NCBI RefSeq assembly: GCF_029855045.1
Contig: NZ_CP123228.1
Coordinates: forward strand, 4,340,001-4,404,000
Direction of reading: 5' to 3'
DNA: 64,000 nucleotides
From: Piscinibacter sp. XHJ-5
Lineage (GTDB): Bacteria > Pseudomonadota > Gammaproteobacteria > Burkholderiales > Burkholderiaceae_C
A program made the position numbers and the translations under genes. Below, piece by piece: positions 27,828 to 35,219 of this stretch (position 1 is the first letter of the stretch; each line of letters opens with the position of its first letter). The notes beneath the pieces are model-generated. The model made no database searches. It saw only the letters and a list, made by a program, of their open reading frames with translations, and had not been told where the DNA came from.

Positions 27828-28570
27828 GGCGGGACGAAGCCGAAGCGCACGAGGACCTCCTGCGCCTGCGCTCCAGTGAGGAAGGCGGTGAACTCGCGCG
27901 CCAGCACCGGATGCCGGCTGTCGGCCACCGCGGCGACCGGATAGCGCACCGGTGGATGGTCGCGCAGCGTCTGCACGATGCGCACCTTGTCGGCCATCAC
28001 CGCGGCGTCGGTGCGGTAGACGAAGCCGGCCTCGGTCTCGCCGCGCGCCACGTAGTCGAGCACCTGGCGCACGCTGTCGGCCTGCACGAGCCGCGGCTCG
28101 AGCGCGGACCACAGCCCGGCCGCGACCAGCGCCTCGCGCGTGTAACGTCCCACCGGAACGGTGGCCGGCTTGCCGATGGCCACGCGCCGGATGGCGGGCT
28201 GGCGCAGATCGGCCAGTTGCTCGACCGGGGGCGCATCGCGCGCGGGCACGATCAGCACCAGCGTGTTGGCGGCGAAGTCGCGCCGCGATGCAGCGTCGAC
28301 CAGCCTGAGGGCGACACCGCGGTCCATCGTCTCCTGGTCGGCACTGGCGAAGACGTCCGCCGGGGCGCCCTGCGCGATCTGCTGCATCAGCACGCCCGAC
28401 GCCGCGAAGTTGAAGCGCACGGTGACGCCGGGCCGGAACGCCTCGAAGCGCCGGCCGACTTCCCGAAAGGCGTCGGTGAGGCTGGCGGCGGCGGAGACGG
28501 TGAGCTGCTGCGCTGCCGCGGACAGCGGAAGCACCAGGGCAGCGGCAAGCAGGCGCAGTCGCAGGGTCAT
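27824..28570 (-). CDS. modA: Molybdate ABC transporter periplasmic-binding protein
   Basis: The product has 248 residues with a signal peptide ending at about SAAAQ (residue 21). The mature start LTVSAAASLTDAFREVGRRF carries the Ser of the oxyanion pocket in AAASLT. GAPADVFASADQETMD, and ETEAGFVYRTDAAV near residues 180-195, match the ModA family, which binds molybdate and tungstate. It follows modB by two bases and overlaps modC. Confidence 0.93.
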   Translation of the reverse strand: MTLRLRLLAAALVLPLSAAAQQLTVSAAASLTDAFREVGRRFEAFRPGVTVRFNFAASGVLMQQIAQGAPADVFASADQETMDRGVALRLVDAASRRDFAANTLVLIVPARDAPPVEQLADLRQPAIRRVAIGKPATVPVGRYTREALVAAGLWSALEPRLVQADSVRQVLDYVARGETEAGFVYRTDAAVMADKVRIVQTLRDHPPVRYPVAAVADSRHPVLAREFTAFLTGAQAQEVLVRFGFVPP

Positions 28571-28572
28571 GG

Positions 28573-29229
28573 TCAGCGCAGGCTGAAGAAGCGGTTCGAC
28601 GCCACCAGGATGGCGATCGACAGCAACGAGGTGATGCCCACCAGCAGCAGCGCCTCATCGTTGCGGCCGGCCTGCACGGCGTCGTAGATGGCCATCGACA
28701 GCGTCTGGGTCTGCTGGGGGATGGAGCCGGCCACCATCAGCGAGGCGCCGAACTCCCCCATGGCGCGCGCGAACGCGAGCAGCGTGCCGGCCAGGATGCC
28801 GGGCCAGGCGAGCGGCAGGGTCACGCGCACGAACACCGACCAGCGCGACTGCCGCAACGTGCGGGCGGCGGCTTCGAGCGTGCGGTCGACGCTGCCGAAG
28901 GCCGCGCCCGCCGACTTGAGCACCAGGGGCAGCGCCACCAGCGCCGAGGCCAGCACCGCGCCGTGCCAGTTGAAGATGATGGTGTAGTCGAAGTGCTCGC
29001 GCAGCCAGGCGCCCAGCGGGCTGCGCCGCCCCATGGCGACCAGGATGCCGTAGCCCAGCACGGTCGGCGGCAGCACCAGCGGCAGCATGCAGACGGCCTC
29101 GAGCACGCTGCTGCCCGGGAAGCGGTGTCGCGCGAACAGCCAGCCGAGCGCAACGCCGGCGATCAGCGCGAGCAGCGTCGCGAGGGTGGCGACCTGGAGC
29201 GAGAGCACGAGCGGGTGCCAGTCGAGCAT
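28573..29229 (-). CDS. modB: Molybdate ABC transporter permease
   Basis: The product has 218 residues and about five transmembrane helices. The EAA coupling loop is seen in LEAARTLRQSRWSVFVRVTL-like form (about residues 130-150, EAAARTLRQS). It has the normal ModB length. It is the first gene of the modB-modA-modC-modE-tupA run on the minus strand. The order with modB first differs from the E. coli modABC order. A promoter should lie between 29230 and the repeat region. Confidence 0.92.
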   Translation of the reverse strand: MLDWHPLVLSLQVATLATLLALIAGVALGWLFARHRFPGSSVLEAVCMLPLVLPPTVLGYGILVAMGRRSPLGAWLREHFDYTIIFNWHGAVLASALVALPLVLKSAGAAFGSVDRTLEAAARTLRQSRWSVFVRVTLPLAWPGILAGTLLAFARAMGEFGASLMVAGSIPQQTQTLSMAIYDAVQAGRNDEALLLVGITSLLSIAILVASNRFFSLR

Positions 29230-29280
29230 CGTTGGGAAGCGGAGTTCATAACGATGATAGCGGCTTGGCCGCCGAAGCTG

Positions 29281-29320
29281 CTCTCCCGCTCGGCGGGAAA
29301 GCCCTCACCCCAGCCCTACC
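29281..29320. repeat. Left boundary module of composite repeat array 1
   Basis: CTCTCCCGCTCGGCGGGA is followed by aagccctcaccccagccctaccc. This is the dispersed GC-rich palindrome, partly decayed, with its CCCTCACCCC tail. The same family bounds the array on its other side at 30463-30493. Confidence 0.75.
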
Positions 29321-29334
29321 CACGAAGCCTGAGC

Positions 29335-30430
29335 CCTTGCAGTCAGAAGTCCGTTCGGGCCGAGCCTGTCGAAGCTGCACACGATCGGCATGCAGGCTTC
29401 GACAAGCTCAGCCGGAGAGGTCGAGTCGTGCGGCGCTGCCCTTCGACAAGCTCAGGGCGAACGGCATGGGAGGCAAACGGCCTCCGTTCGCCCTGAGCTT
29501 GTCGAAGGGCTCGTTGCAGTCGGAAGTCCGTTCGGGCTGAGCCTGTCGAAGCTGCTCTGGATCGGCATGCAGGCTTCGACAAGCTCAGCCGGAGAGGTCG
29601 AGCCGTGCGGCGCTGCCCTTCGACAAGCCTGTCCTGAGCCTGTCGAAGGGCTCAGGGCGAACGGCATGGGAGGCAAACGGCCTCCGTTCGCCCTGAGCTT
29701 GTCGAAGGGCTCGTTGCAGTCGGAAGTCCGTTCGGGCTGAGCCTGTCGAAGCTGCACACGATCGGCATGCAGGCTTCGACAAGCTCAGCCGGAGAGGTCG
29801 AGCCGTGCGGCGCTGCCCTTCGACAAGCTCAGGGCGAACGGCATGGGAGGCAAACGGCCTCCGTTCGCCTGAGCTTGTCGAAGGGCTCGTTGCAGTCGGA
29901 AGTCCGTTCGGGCTGAGCCTGTCGAAGCTGCTCTGGATCGGCATGCAGGCTTCGGCAAGCTCAGCCGGAGACGTCGAGCCGTGCGGCGCTGCCCTTCGAC
30001 AAGCTCAGGGCGAACGGCATGGGAGGCAAACGGCCTCCGTTCGCCCTGAGCTTGTCGAAGGGCTCGTTGCAGTCGGAAGTCCGTTCGGGCTGAGCCTGTC
30101 GAAGCTGCACTGGATCGGCATGCAGGCTTCGGCAAGCTCAGCCGGAGAGGTCGAGCCGTGCGGCGCTGCCCTTCGACAAGCCTGTCCTGAGCCTGTCGAA
30201 GGGCTCAGGGCGAACGGCATGGGAGGCAAACGGCCTCCGTTCGCCCTGAGCTTGTCGAAGGGCTCGTTGCAGTCGGAAGTCCGTTCGGGCTGAGCCTGTC
30301 GAAGCTGCTCTGGATCGGCATGCAGGCTTCGACAAGCTCAGCCGGAGAGGTCGAGCCGTGCGGCGCTGCCCTTCGACAAGCCTGTCCTGAGCCCTTCGAC
30401 AGGCTCAGGGCGAACGGCATGGGCAAGGCA
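29335..30430. repeat. Composite repeat array 1: six near-tandem units of about 176-200 bases
   Basis: Units begin with agtc(a/g)gaagtccgttcggg at 29341, 29519, 29718, 29894, 30071 and 30271. Each holds CTTCGACAAGCTCAGGGCGA in both orientations, so every unit folds on itself. Units at 29519, 30071 and 30271 carry an extra insert with CTGTCCTGAGCC. The variable word before ATCGGCATGC is cacacg (units 1 and 3), ctctgg (2, 4 and 6) or cactgg (5). The sixth unit is cut short. Open frames on both strands here are by-products of the repeats. It fills the 1.27-kb gap between modB and the shikimate operon. Confidence 0.93.
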
Positions 30431-30462
30431 GAAGCCTTGTTTCCGAGCAGAGCGCGACGAAA

Positions 30463-30493
30463 CCCCACCCCGACCCTCTCCCGCGAGCGGGAG
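30463..30493. repeat. Right boundary module of composite repeat array 1
   Basis: CCCCACCCCGACCCTCTCCC then gcgagcgggag is the dispersed palindrome module with its tail, inverted relative to the copy at 8828-8864. It ends three bases before the stop codon of the 3-dehydroshikimate dehydratase gene, so it could form the transcript-end hairpin of that operon. Confidence 0.8.
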
Positions 30494-30496
30494 CCA

Positions 30497-32368
30497 TCAC
30501 GAAACATCCGCCTGCGCCGCCATGCGCGCCGCCGCGTTCAGCGCGCCGTACGCGTCGTAGTTTCCCACCCGCTGCACGATCTCGAAGAAGAACCGGTCCA
30601 TGAACGGCTCGGTGTACGCGTGCAGGTAATCGCCCTCGCTCGTGCGGTCGAACAGGATGCCGCCCGTGCGCAGCCGCTCCACGAGTCCTGCATCGAGGTC
30701 GAAGCGCGTCGCCAGGTCGTCGTGGTAGTTCGCCGAGATCGGCACGAAGGCGACGCCCTGCTCGCGCATCCGCCGCACCGCGGCGAAGATGTCCGCGGTG
30801 TCGAAGGCGATGTGATGCACCACCGCGCCGCCGCTGGCGTTCACCGTCTGGGCGGTGCGCGTGCGCTGGCTCTGCGACACGTTGAGGACCAGGCGCACCC
30901 GCCGCGCCGAATCGGCCATCCCGAAGCTGCGGATCAGGCCATAGGGGTCGGCCAGCTTGAGGCTGTCGCCCGACTGCAGACCCAACACCGCGCGGCAGAA
31001 CAGCACCCAGGTGTCGACACGGTCCGGCGCCAGCCCCATCGCGACGTGATCGATGTTCCGCAGGCCGGCATCGCCGGCGGGCGGCGCTTCATCGAGAACG
31101 AAGTCGGCTTCGTAGAGGCCATTCGCGCCGAGCGCCTCGTCGATGAAGTGGACGATGATGCCGCCCGGCGCGACGATCGACGGCAGCTGCCGCTCGCCCG
31201 GCCCCGTGGGCGAGTCGAAGCGCGCCGACTGCAGCGCGGTGGCGCGCTCCATCGCGGCCGTCGGATCGGCCGCGCGCAGTCCCCAGGCGCACACCGAGGG
31301 GCCGTGGGCTTCGAAGCGGGTGCGCGCGGCCTCGTGCGCCAGCAGGTTGACGACGATGTTGATGCCGCCCTGCCGGTACAGCATCACGGGCTTGGAGCGG
31401 TGGCGCCCCGCGAGCCGGAACCCCAGGCCCTGCAGCAGCCGCCCCAGCCCTTCGGCGGCCGGCGCGTCGACTGCGAACTCGATGAACGAAAAGCCGGCCA
31501 GCGACGGAACGGACGGCGGCGAGAACAGCGCGGCGGCCTTGGGCTCCGACTGCAGCCGGTCGTGCACCTGGCTCTCCAGCCACAGCAGCGAGCGCATGGC
31601 GTCCACCGCGATGCGACGGTTCGGCGTCTCGCGGAACACGTCGTTGAAGATCTCGAGCGACAGCGGCCCGCGGTAGCCCGCGCGCACGACATGCTCGAAG
31701 AAGCCGACGACGTCGAGCTGACCCTGCCCGGGGAAGTTGCGGTGGTGCCGCGCCCAGTCGATGACGTCCAGCCGCATCAACGGCGCATCGGCCATCTGCA
31801 CGAAGAAGATCCGCTCGCCGGGCACTTCGGCCAGCGACGACAGATCGTCCTGCAGCGACAGCGTGTGGAAGCTGTCCAGGATCAGCCCCAGCTGCGGATG
31901 CTTCGCCCGCTCGACGATGTGCCACGCCTGACGCCACCGCTTGACATGCCGCCCCCACGCCAGCGCCTCGAATCCGACACGCAGGCCGCGGCGCCCCGCG
32001 CGTTGTGCCAGCTCGTGCAGCTGTGCCGCCGCGCGCTCGCCATCGTCCAGCGCCAGGGGCGACACGTTGGAGCACACCAGCATCAGCGAGCAGTCCAGCG
32101 CCTGCATGAGGTCGAACTTGCGTTCGGCGCGCTCGAGGCTTCGCGCGAATTGCGCATCGGGCATGCCTTCGAAGTCGCGGAACGGCTGGAACAGCTCGAT
32201 GGCGAGCCCGAGGTCCGCGCAGCGCTGGCGCAGCTCGGCGGCCGATCCACTCCACAGCGTGAAGTCGGGCTCGAACAGCTCGATCCCGTCGAAGCCGGCG
32301 GCGGCAATCGCCTCCAGCTTCTGCGGCAGCGTGCCGCTCAGCGAGACGGTGGCGATGGAGCGCCTCAT
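30497..32368 (-). CDS. quiC: 3-dehydroshikimate dehydratase, two-domain type
   Basis: The product has 623 residues. The N-terminal sugar-isomerase-like TIM barrel (about 1-290; MRRSIATVSLSGTLPQKLEA, LGLILDSFHTLSL, GPLSLEIFNDVF) is the catalytic DHS dehydratase part, which makes protocatechuate. The C-terminal half (about 300-610) is an HPPD-like VOC domain that retains the three metal ligands in RNIDHVAMGL, AVVHHIAFDT and RFFFEIVQRVG. This architecture matches Pseudomonas QuiC1 and Corynebacterium QsuB. Automated tools may call it HPPD, but the N-terminal barrel argues otherwise. The start overlaps the BKACE gene stop by four bases. It is the last gene of the operon. Confidence 0.92.
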   Translation of the reverse strand: MRRSIATVSLSGTLPQKLEAIAAAGFDGIELFEPDFTLWSGSAAELRQRCADLGLAIELFQPFRDFEGMPDAQFARSLERAERKFDLMQALDCSLMLVCSNVSPLALDDGERAAAQLHELAQRAGRRGLRVGFEALAWGRHVKRWRQAWHIVERAKHPQLGLILDSFHTLSLQDDLSSLAEVPGERIFFVQMADAPLMRLDVIDWARHHRNFPGQGQLDVVGFFEHVVRAGYRGPLSLEIFNDVFRETPNRRIAVDAMRSLLWLESQVHDRLQSEPKAAALFSPPSVPSLAGFSFIEFAVDAPAAEGLGRLLQGLGFRLAGRHRSKPVMLYRQGGINIVVNLLAHEAARTRFEAHGPSVCAWGLRAADPTAAMERATALQSARFDSPTGPGERQLPSIVAPGGIIVHFIDEALGANGLYEADFVLDEAPPAGDAGLRNIDHVAMGLAPDRVDTWVLFCRAVLGLQSGDSLKLADPYGLIRSFGMADSARRVRLVLNVSQSQRTRTAQTVNASGGAVVHHIAFDTADIFAAVRRMREQGVAFVPISANYHDDLATRFDLDAGLVERLRTGGILFDRTSEGDYLHAYTEPFMDRFFFEIVQRVGNYDAYGALNAAARMAAQADVS

Positions 32369-33198
32369 GCCGCGGGCAGCCCCAGCAGGCGCCGCGCCTC
32401 GGCGGGCGTGGCGGGACGCCGCCCGAAGTCGGCGCACAGGTCCACCACCTGGCGCACCAGCGCCGCATTCGAGGGCGCGAGCGTCTCGCGGTCCAGGCGC
32501 ACGTTGTCCTCGAAGCCGGTGCGGCAATGGCCGCCCAGCTCCAGCGACCAGCGCGCGAGCGTGACCTGGTCGCGGCCGATGCCGGCGCCGGTCCACGTGG
32601 CGTCGGGCGCCAGCCGCTGGAGCGTCTTCACGTAGAACTCGAACACCTCGCGGTCCACCGGCATCGCGTTCTTCACGCCCATCACGAACTGCACGTGCAG
32701 CGGGCCCTTGATCTTTCCTTCGCGCGCGAGCTGGGCGGCCTGGAAGATCATCGACAGGTCGAAGGCCTCCACTTCCGGCTTGATGCCGTGATGGAGCATC
32801 TCCGAGGCCAGCCACTCGACGAGGTCGGGCGGGTTGTCGTAGACCCGCGTCGGGAAGTTGCAGGAGCCGGTCGCCAGCGACCCCATGTCGGGCTTGAGCG
32901 AGAGCATCGCGCCGCGCTCGCGGCCGGAGCCGGAGCGTCCGCCGGTGGACACCTGGGTGATCATTCCGGGGCAGTGGCGCCGGATGCCATCGAGCAGCGG
33001 CGCGAAGCGCGCGGGGTCCGACGAGGGCGAGCCGTCCTCGTTGCGCACGTGCAGGTGCACCAGCGTCGCGCCGGCTTCGAAGGCCTCGTGGGTGGACTCG
33101 ATCTGCTCGGCCACGGTGATGGGCACCGCCGGGTTGTCCTTCTTCTTCGGCAGCGAGCCGGTGATCGCGACGGTGATGATGCAAGGCGTGGTGTTCAT
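32365..33198 (-). CDS. BKACE family beta-keto acid cleavage enzyme (Kce-like)
   Basis: The product has 277 residues. The zinc site is His48 and His50 in TLVHLHVRNEDG with a later Glu in TGFEDNVRLD. The substrate loop VSTGGRSGSGRERGAM is present. Family enzymes condense a beta-keto acid with acetyl-CoA to give acetoacetate and a new CoA ester; the founding member acts on 3-keto-5-aminohexanoate in lysine fermentation. Between a shikimate dehydrogenase and a protocatechuate-forming enzyme, the substrate could be beta-ketoadipate or a related acid. That is inference. It overlaps both neighbours by four bases. Confidence 0.9.
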   Translation of the reverse strand: MNTTPCIITVAITGSLPKKKDNPAVPITVAEQIESTHEAFEAGATLVHLHVRNEDGSPSSDPARFAPLLDGIRRHCPGMITQVSTGGRSGSGRERGAMLSLKPDMGSLATGSCNFPTRVYDNPPDLVEWLASEMLHHGIKPEVEAFDLSMIFQAAQLAREGKIKGPLHVQFVMGVKNAMPVDREVFEFYVKTLQRLAPDATWTGAGIGRDQVTLARWSLELGGHCRTGFEDNVRLDRETLAPSNAALVRQVVDLCADFGRRPATPAEARRLLGLPAA

Positions 33199-34175
33199 GA
33201 GGGACTCCTCGGCGTGGCGTCAGGCCTCGCCTCTTCAGCGGCGCGTTGTGCGATGAGCTGACGGAAGTGACGATCCATGCGTGCCGCGTCGGGTTCCAGG
33301 CCGGTGAAGAGCCGGAACGCGCCCACCGCCTGCCCCACCGCCATGCCGCCGCCGTCGACCACCCGGCATCCCTTCGCGCGCGCCGCCTGCAGCAGCGCGG
33401 TGTCCAGCGGGAAGTACACGATCTCGGCCACCCACAGGTCGGGCCGCAGCAGCGACTCGTCCAGCGGCAGGCCCGGCAGCTTGTCCATGCCGGTCGGCGT
33501 GCAGTGGATCAGCCCGTCCGCGCCGGCCAGGGCGCGCGCCGCGTCGGTGTCGGCCTGCACACGGCTGGCCGGATGCAGCTTCGCCAGCCGCTGCGCCAGC
33601 GCCTGCGCGCGCTCCGGCTCGCGGTCGACGATGACGAGCTCCCGGGCGCCCAGGCGCAGCACGGCTTCCGACACCGCCGAGCCGGCACCGCCGGCGCCGA
33701 GCTGGACGACCTTGTCCAGGCGCGCGTCGGGCAGTGCGCGACGAAAGCTCCAGGCCCAGCCCGAGCCGTCGGTGTTGTGCCCGACGAGCCGGCCGTCGCG
33801 CACGACCACGGTGTTCACCGCGCCCATCGCGGCCGCCTCGTCCGACAGCTCGTCGAGCAGCGGGATCACCGCCTGCTTGCACGGATAGGTGATGTTCAGA
33901 CCCGCGAAGCCCATCGTGCGAGCGGCGCTGATCAGGTTGGGCAGCGCATCGACGTTCGAGCCGGTGGTGTCCAGGTCGATCAGCTGGTAGTGCAGCCGCA
34001 GCCCGTGGTGCGTGGCCTCTTCCTCGTGCATGCGCGGCGTCAGCGAGCGCTGGATGCCGCTGCCGATCAGGCCCATGAGCAGCTTGCGGGTCGAGCGTTG
34101 GGCCGCTCCCGCGCCGGCCCGCGCCCCCTCGGGGGGCCGGCCGACGTACTCGTCGGACGGGGGGCTGGCATTCAT
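33195..34175 (-). CDS. qsuD: Catabolic shikimate/quinate dehydrogenase
   Basis: The product has 326 residues. GLIGSGIQRSLTPRMHEEEA, GLNITYPCKQAVIPLLDEL (catalytic Lys) and VGHNTDGSGWAW (Asp) define the family. The nucleotide site is LGAGGAGSAVSEAVL, followed by VDREPERA. Asp in that position favours NAD over NADP, as in catabolic QsuD enzymes. The ending VGAFRLFTGLEPDAARMD also resembles QsuD as I recall it. The first 33 residues lie outside the family fold and are encoded by a hairpin-rich repeat at 34104-34166; an internal ATG at 34076 is an alternative start. The ATG at 34175 overlaps the TRAP receptor stop. Confidence 0.88.
   Translation of the reverse strand: MNASPPSDEYVGRPPEGARAGAGAAQRSTRKLLMGLIGSGIQRSLTPRMHEEEATHHGLRLHYQLIDLDTTGSNVDALPNLISAARTMGFAGLNITYPCKQAVIPLLDELSDEAAAMGAVNTVVVRDGRLVGHNTDGSGWAWSFRRALPDARLDKVVQLGAGGAGSAVSEAVLRLGARELVIVDREPERAQALAQRLAKLHPASRVQADTDAARALAGADGLIHCTPTGMDKLPGLPLDESLLRPDLWVAEIVYFPLDTALLQAARAKGCRVVDGGGMAVGQAVGAFRLFTGLEPDAARMDRHFRQLIAQRAAEEARPDATPRSPS
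34104..34166. repeat. Double-hairpin GC-rich element inside the 5' end of the shikimate dehydrogenase gene
   Basis: Two adjacent stem-loops are seen: CCCCCTCGGGGG at 34124-34135 and CCGACGTACTCGTCGG at 34141-34156 (six-base arms, TACT loop). They encode the residues SDEYVGRPPEGARA in the N-terminal extension. The composition and lack of family similarity suggest a dispersed element that landed at the gene junction and stayed in frame. Confidence 0.55.
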
Positions 34176-35182
34176 GGCTTGCGGACTTTGGCGATCTCGG
34201 CCTGGACCTGCTTGACGACGTCGGGACCGACGGCGGCCGTGTGCTTGTCGATCACCGGCTTGACCTTGTCGCGCAGGCGCTGCATCTCGGCCGGCGAGAA
34301 CTCGGTCACCTGCATGCCCGCCTTCTTCAGGTCGGCCAGCGCCTCGTCGGACTGCTTGCGCGACAGCTCGCGCTGGAACTTGGTCGCCTCGTCGGCCGCA
34401 TCGTCGATGATCTTCTTCTCTGCCGGGCTCAGCTGGTCCCACAGCTTCTTGCTGATGAGCACCGCCTGCGGGTTGTAGACGTGGCGCGTGACGGCCAGAT
34501 GCTTCTGGACCTCGTAGAACTTGGAGGTGCGGATCAGCGTGAACGGGTTCTCCTGGCCGTCGACCGCCTTCTGTTCCAGCGCCGGGTAGACCTCGGGGAA
34601 AGGCATCGGCGTCGGGGCGGCGCCCAGCGCGCTGAACATGTCGATGTAGATCGGGCTCTGGATCACGCGGATCTTCAGCCCGGCGATGTCTTCCACCTTG
34701 GTGATCGGCCGCTTGCTGTTGGTGAGATTGCGGAAGCCCAGCTCCCAGTACGCGAGGCCGATCAGGTTCTTCTCGGCCAGCTTCTCGAACAGCCCCTTGC
34801 CGAAGGGCCCGTCGACGACGGCGTCGGCCTCCTGCGGCGTGGCGAACAGGAACGGGAAGTCGAACACCTCGAAGGCCTTCACCTGCGACGACAGGATGCC
34901 GGCGTTGAGCACCGTCATTTCGACGGTGCCGCCCTGCAGCGCGGACACGGTCTGCACATCGCCGCCCAGCGTGCCGCCGGGGAAGAGCTTGACCTGGATC
35001 TTGTTGCCGGACTTCTGCGCGACCAGATCGGCGAACTTCTGCGCGCCTTCGGCCTGCGGGTGGCCCTTCTGGTTCTGGAACGCGAACTTGATGCTGCGCT
35101 CCTTGATGTCCTGCGCCAGCGCGGCGGTGATCGGCAGCAGCGCGGCGACGGCCAGGCACAGCGAGCGTTTGACGAACTTCAT
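34172..35182 (-). CDS. TRAP transporter solute-binding protein (DctP family)
   Basis: The product has 336 residues with a signal peptide ending ITAALA (residue 23). The sequence ERSIKFAFQNQKGHPQAEGA opens lobe one, and the conserved Arg for substrate carboxylate lies in IAGLKIRVIQSPIYID. It works with the DctQ and DctM subunits encoded just upstream to import an acid driven by a sodium or proton gradient. The linked enzymes suggest shikimate, quinate or dehydroshikimate as ligand. A gap of 37 bases separates it from DctM. Confidence 0.93.
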   Translation of the reverse strand: MKFVKRSLCLAVAALLPITAALAQDIKERSIKFAFQNQKGHPQAEGAQKFADLVAQKSGNKIQVKLFPGGTLGGDVQTVSALQGGTVEMTVLNAGILSSQVKAFEVFDFPFLFATPQEADAVVDGPFGKGLFEKLAEKNLIGLAYWELGFRNLTNSKRPITKVEDIAGLKIRVIQSPIYIDMFSALGAAPTPMPFPEVYPALEQKAVDGQENPFTLIRTSKFYEVQKHLAVTRHVYNPQAVLISKKLWDQLSPAEKKIIDDAADEATKFQRELSRKQSDEALADLKKAGMQVTEFSPAEMQRLRDKVKPVIDKHTAAVGPDVVKQVQAEIAKVRKP

Positions 35183-35219
35183 GCGAATGTCTCCTGTTGT
35201 CGGATGGATGGGGACGTGA

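Noticed and set aside
29232..30335. Open frames on both strands within the repeat array (79-162 residues)
   Set aside because: They share the same short peptides in each unit (for example SSAGEVEPCGAALRQA) because the DNA is repetitive and self-complementary. None has a ribosome site or family similarity.
29335..30430. CRISPR array
   Set aside because: Units are 176-200 bases, vary in length and are internally palindromic. There are no unique spacers between short identical repeats and no cas genes.
30497..32368. Annotation as a second 4-hydroxyphenylpyruvate dioxygenase
   Set aside because: The C-terminal half is HPPD-like, but the N-terminal 290 residues are a sugar-isomerase-type barrel as in QuiC/QsuB, and the operon context is shikimate catabolism. 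The true HPPD is at 23334-24422.
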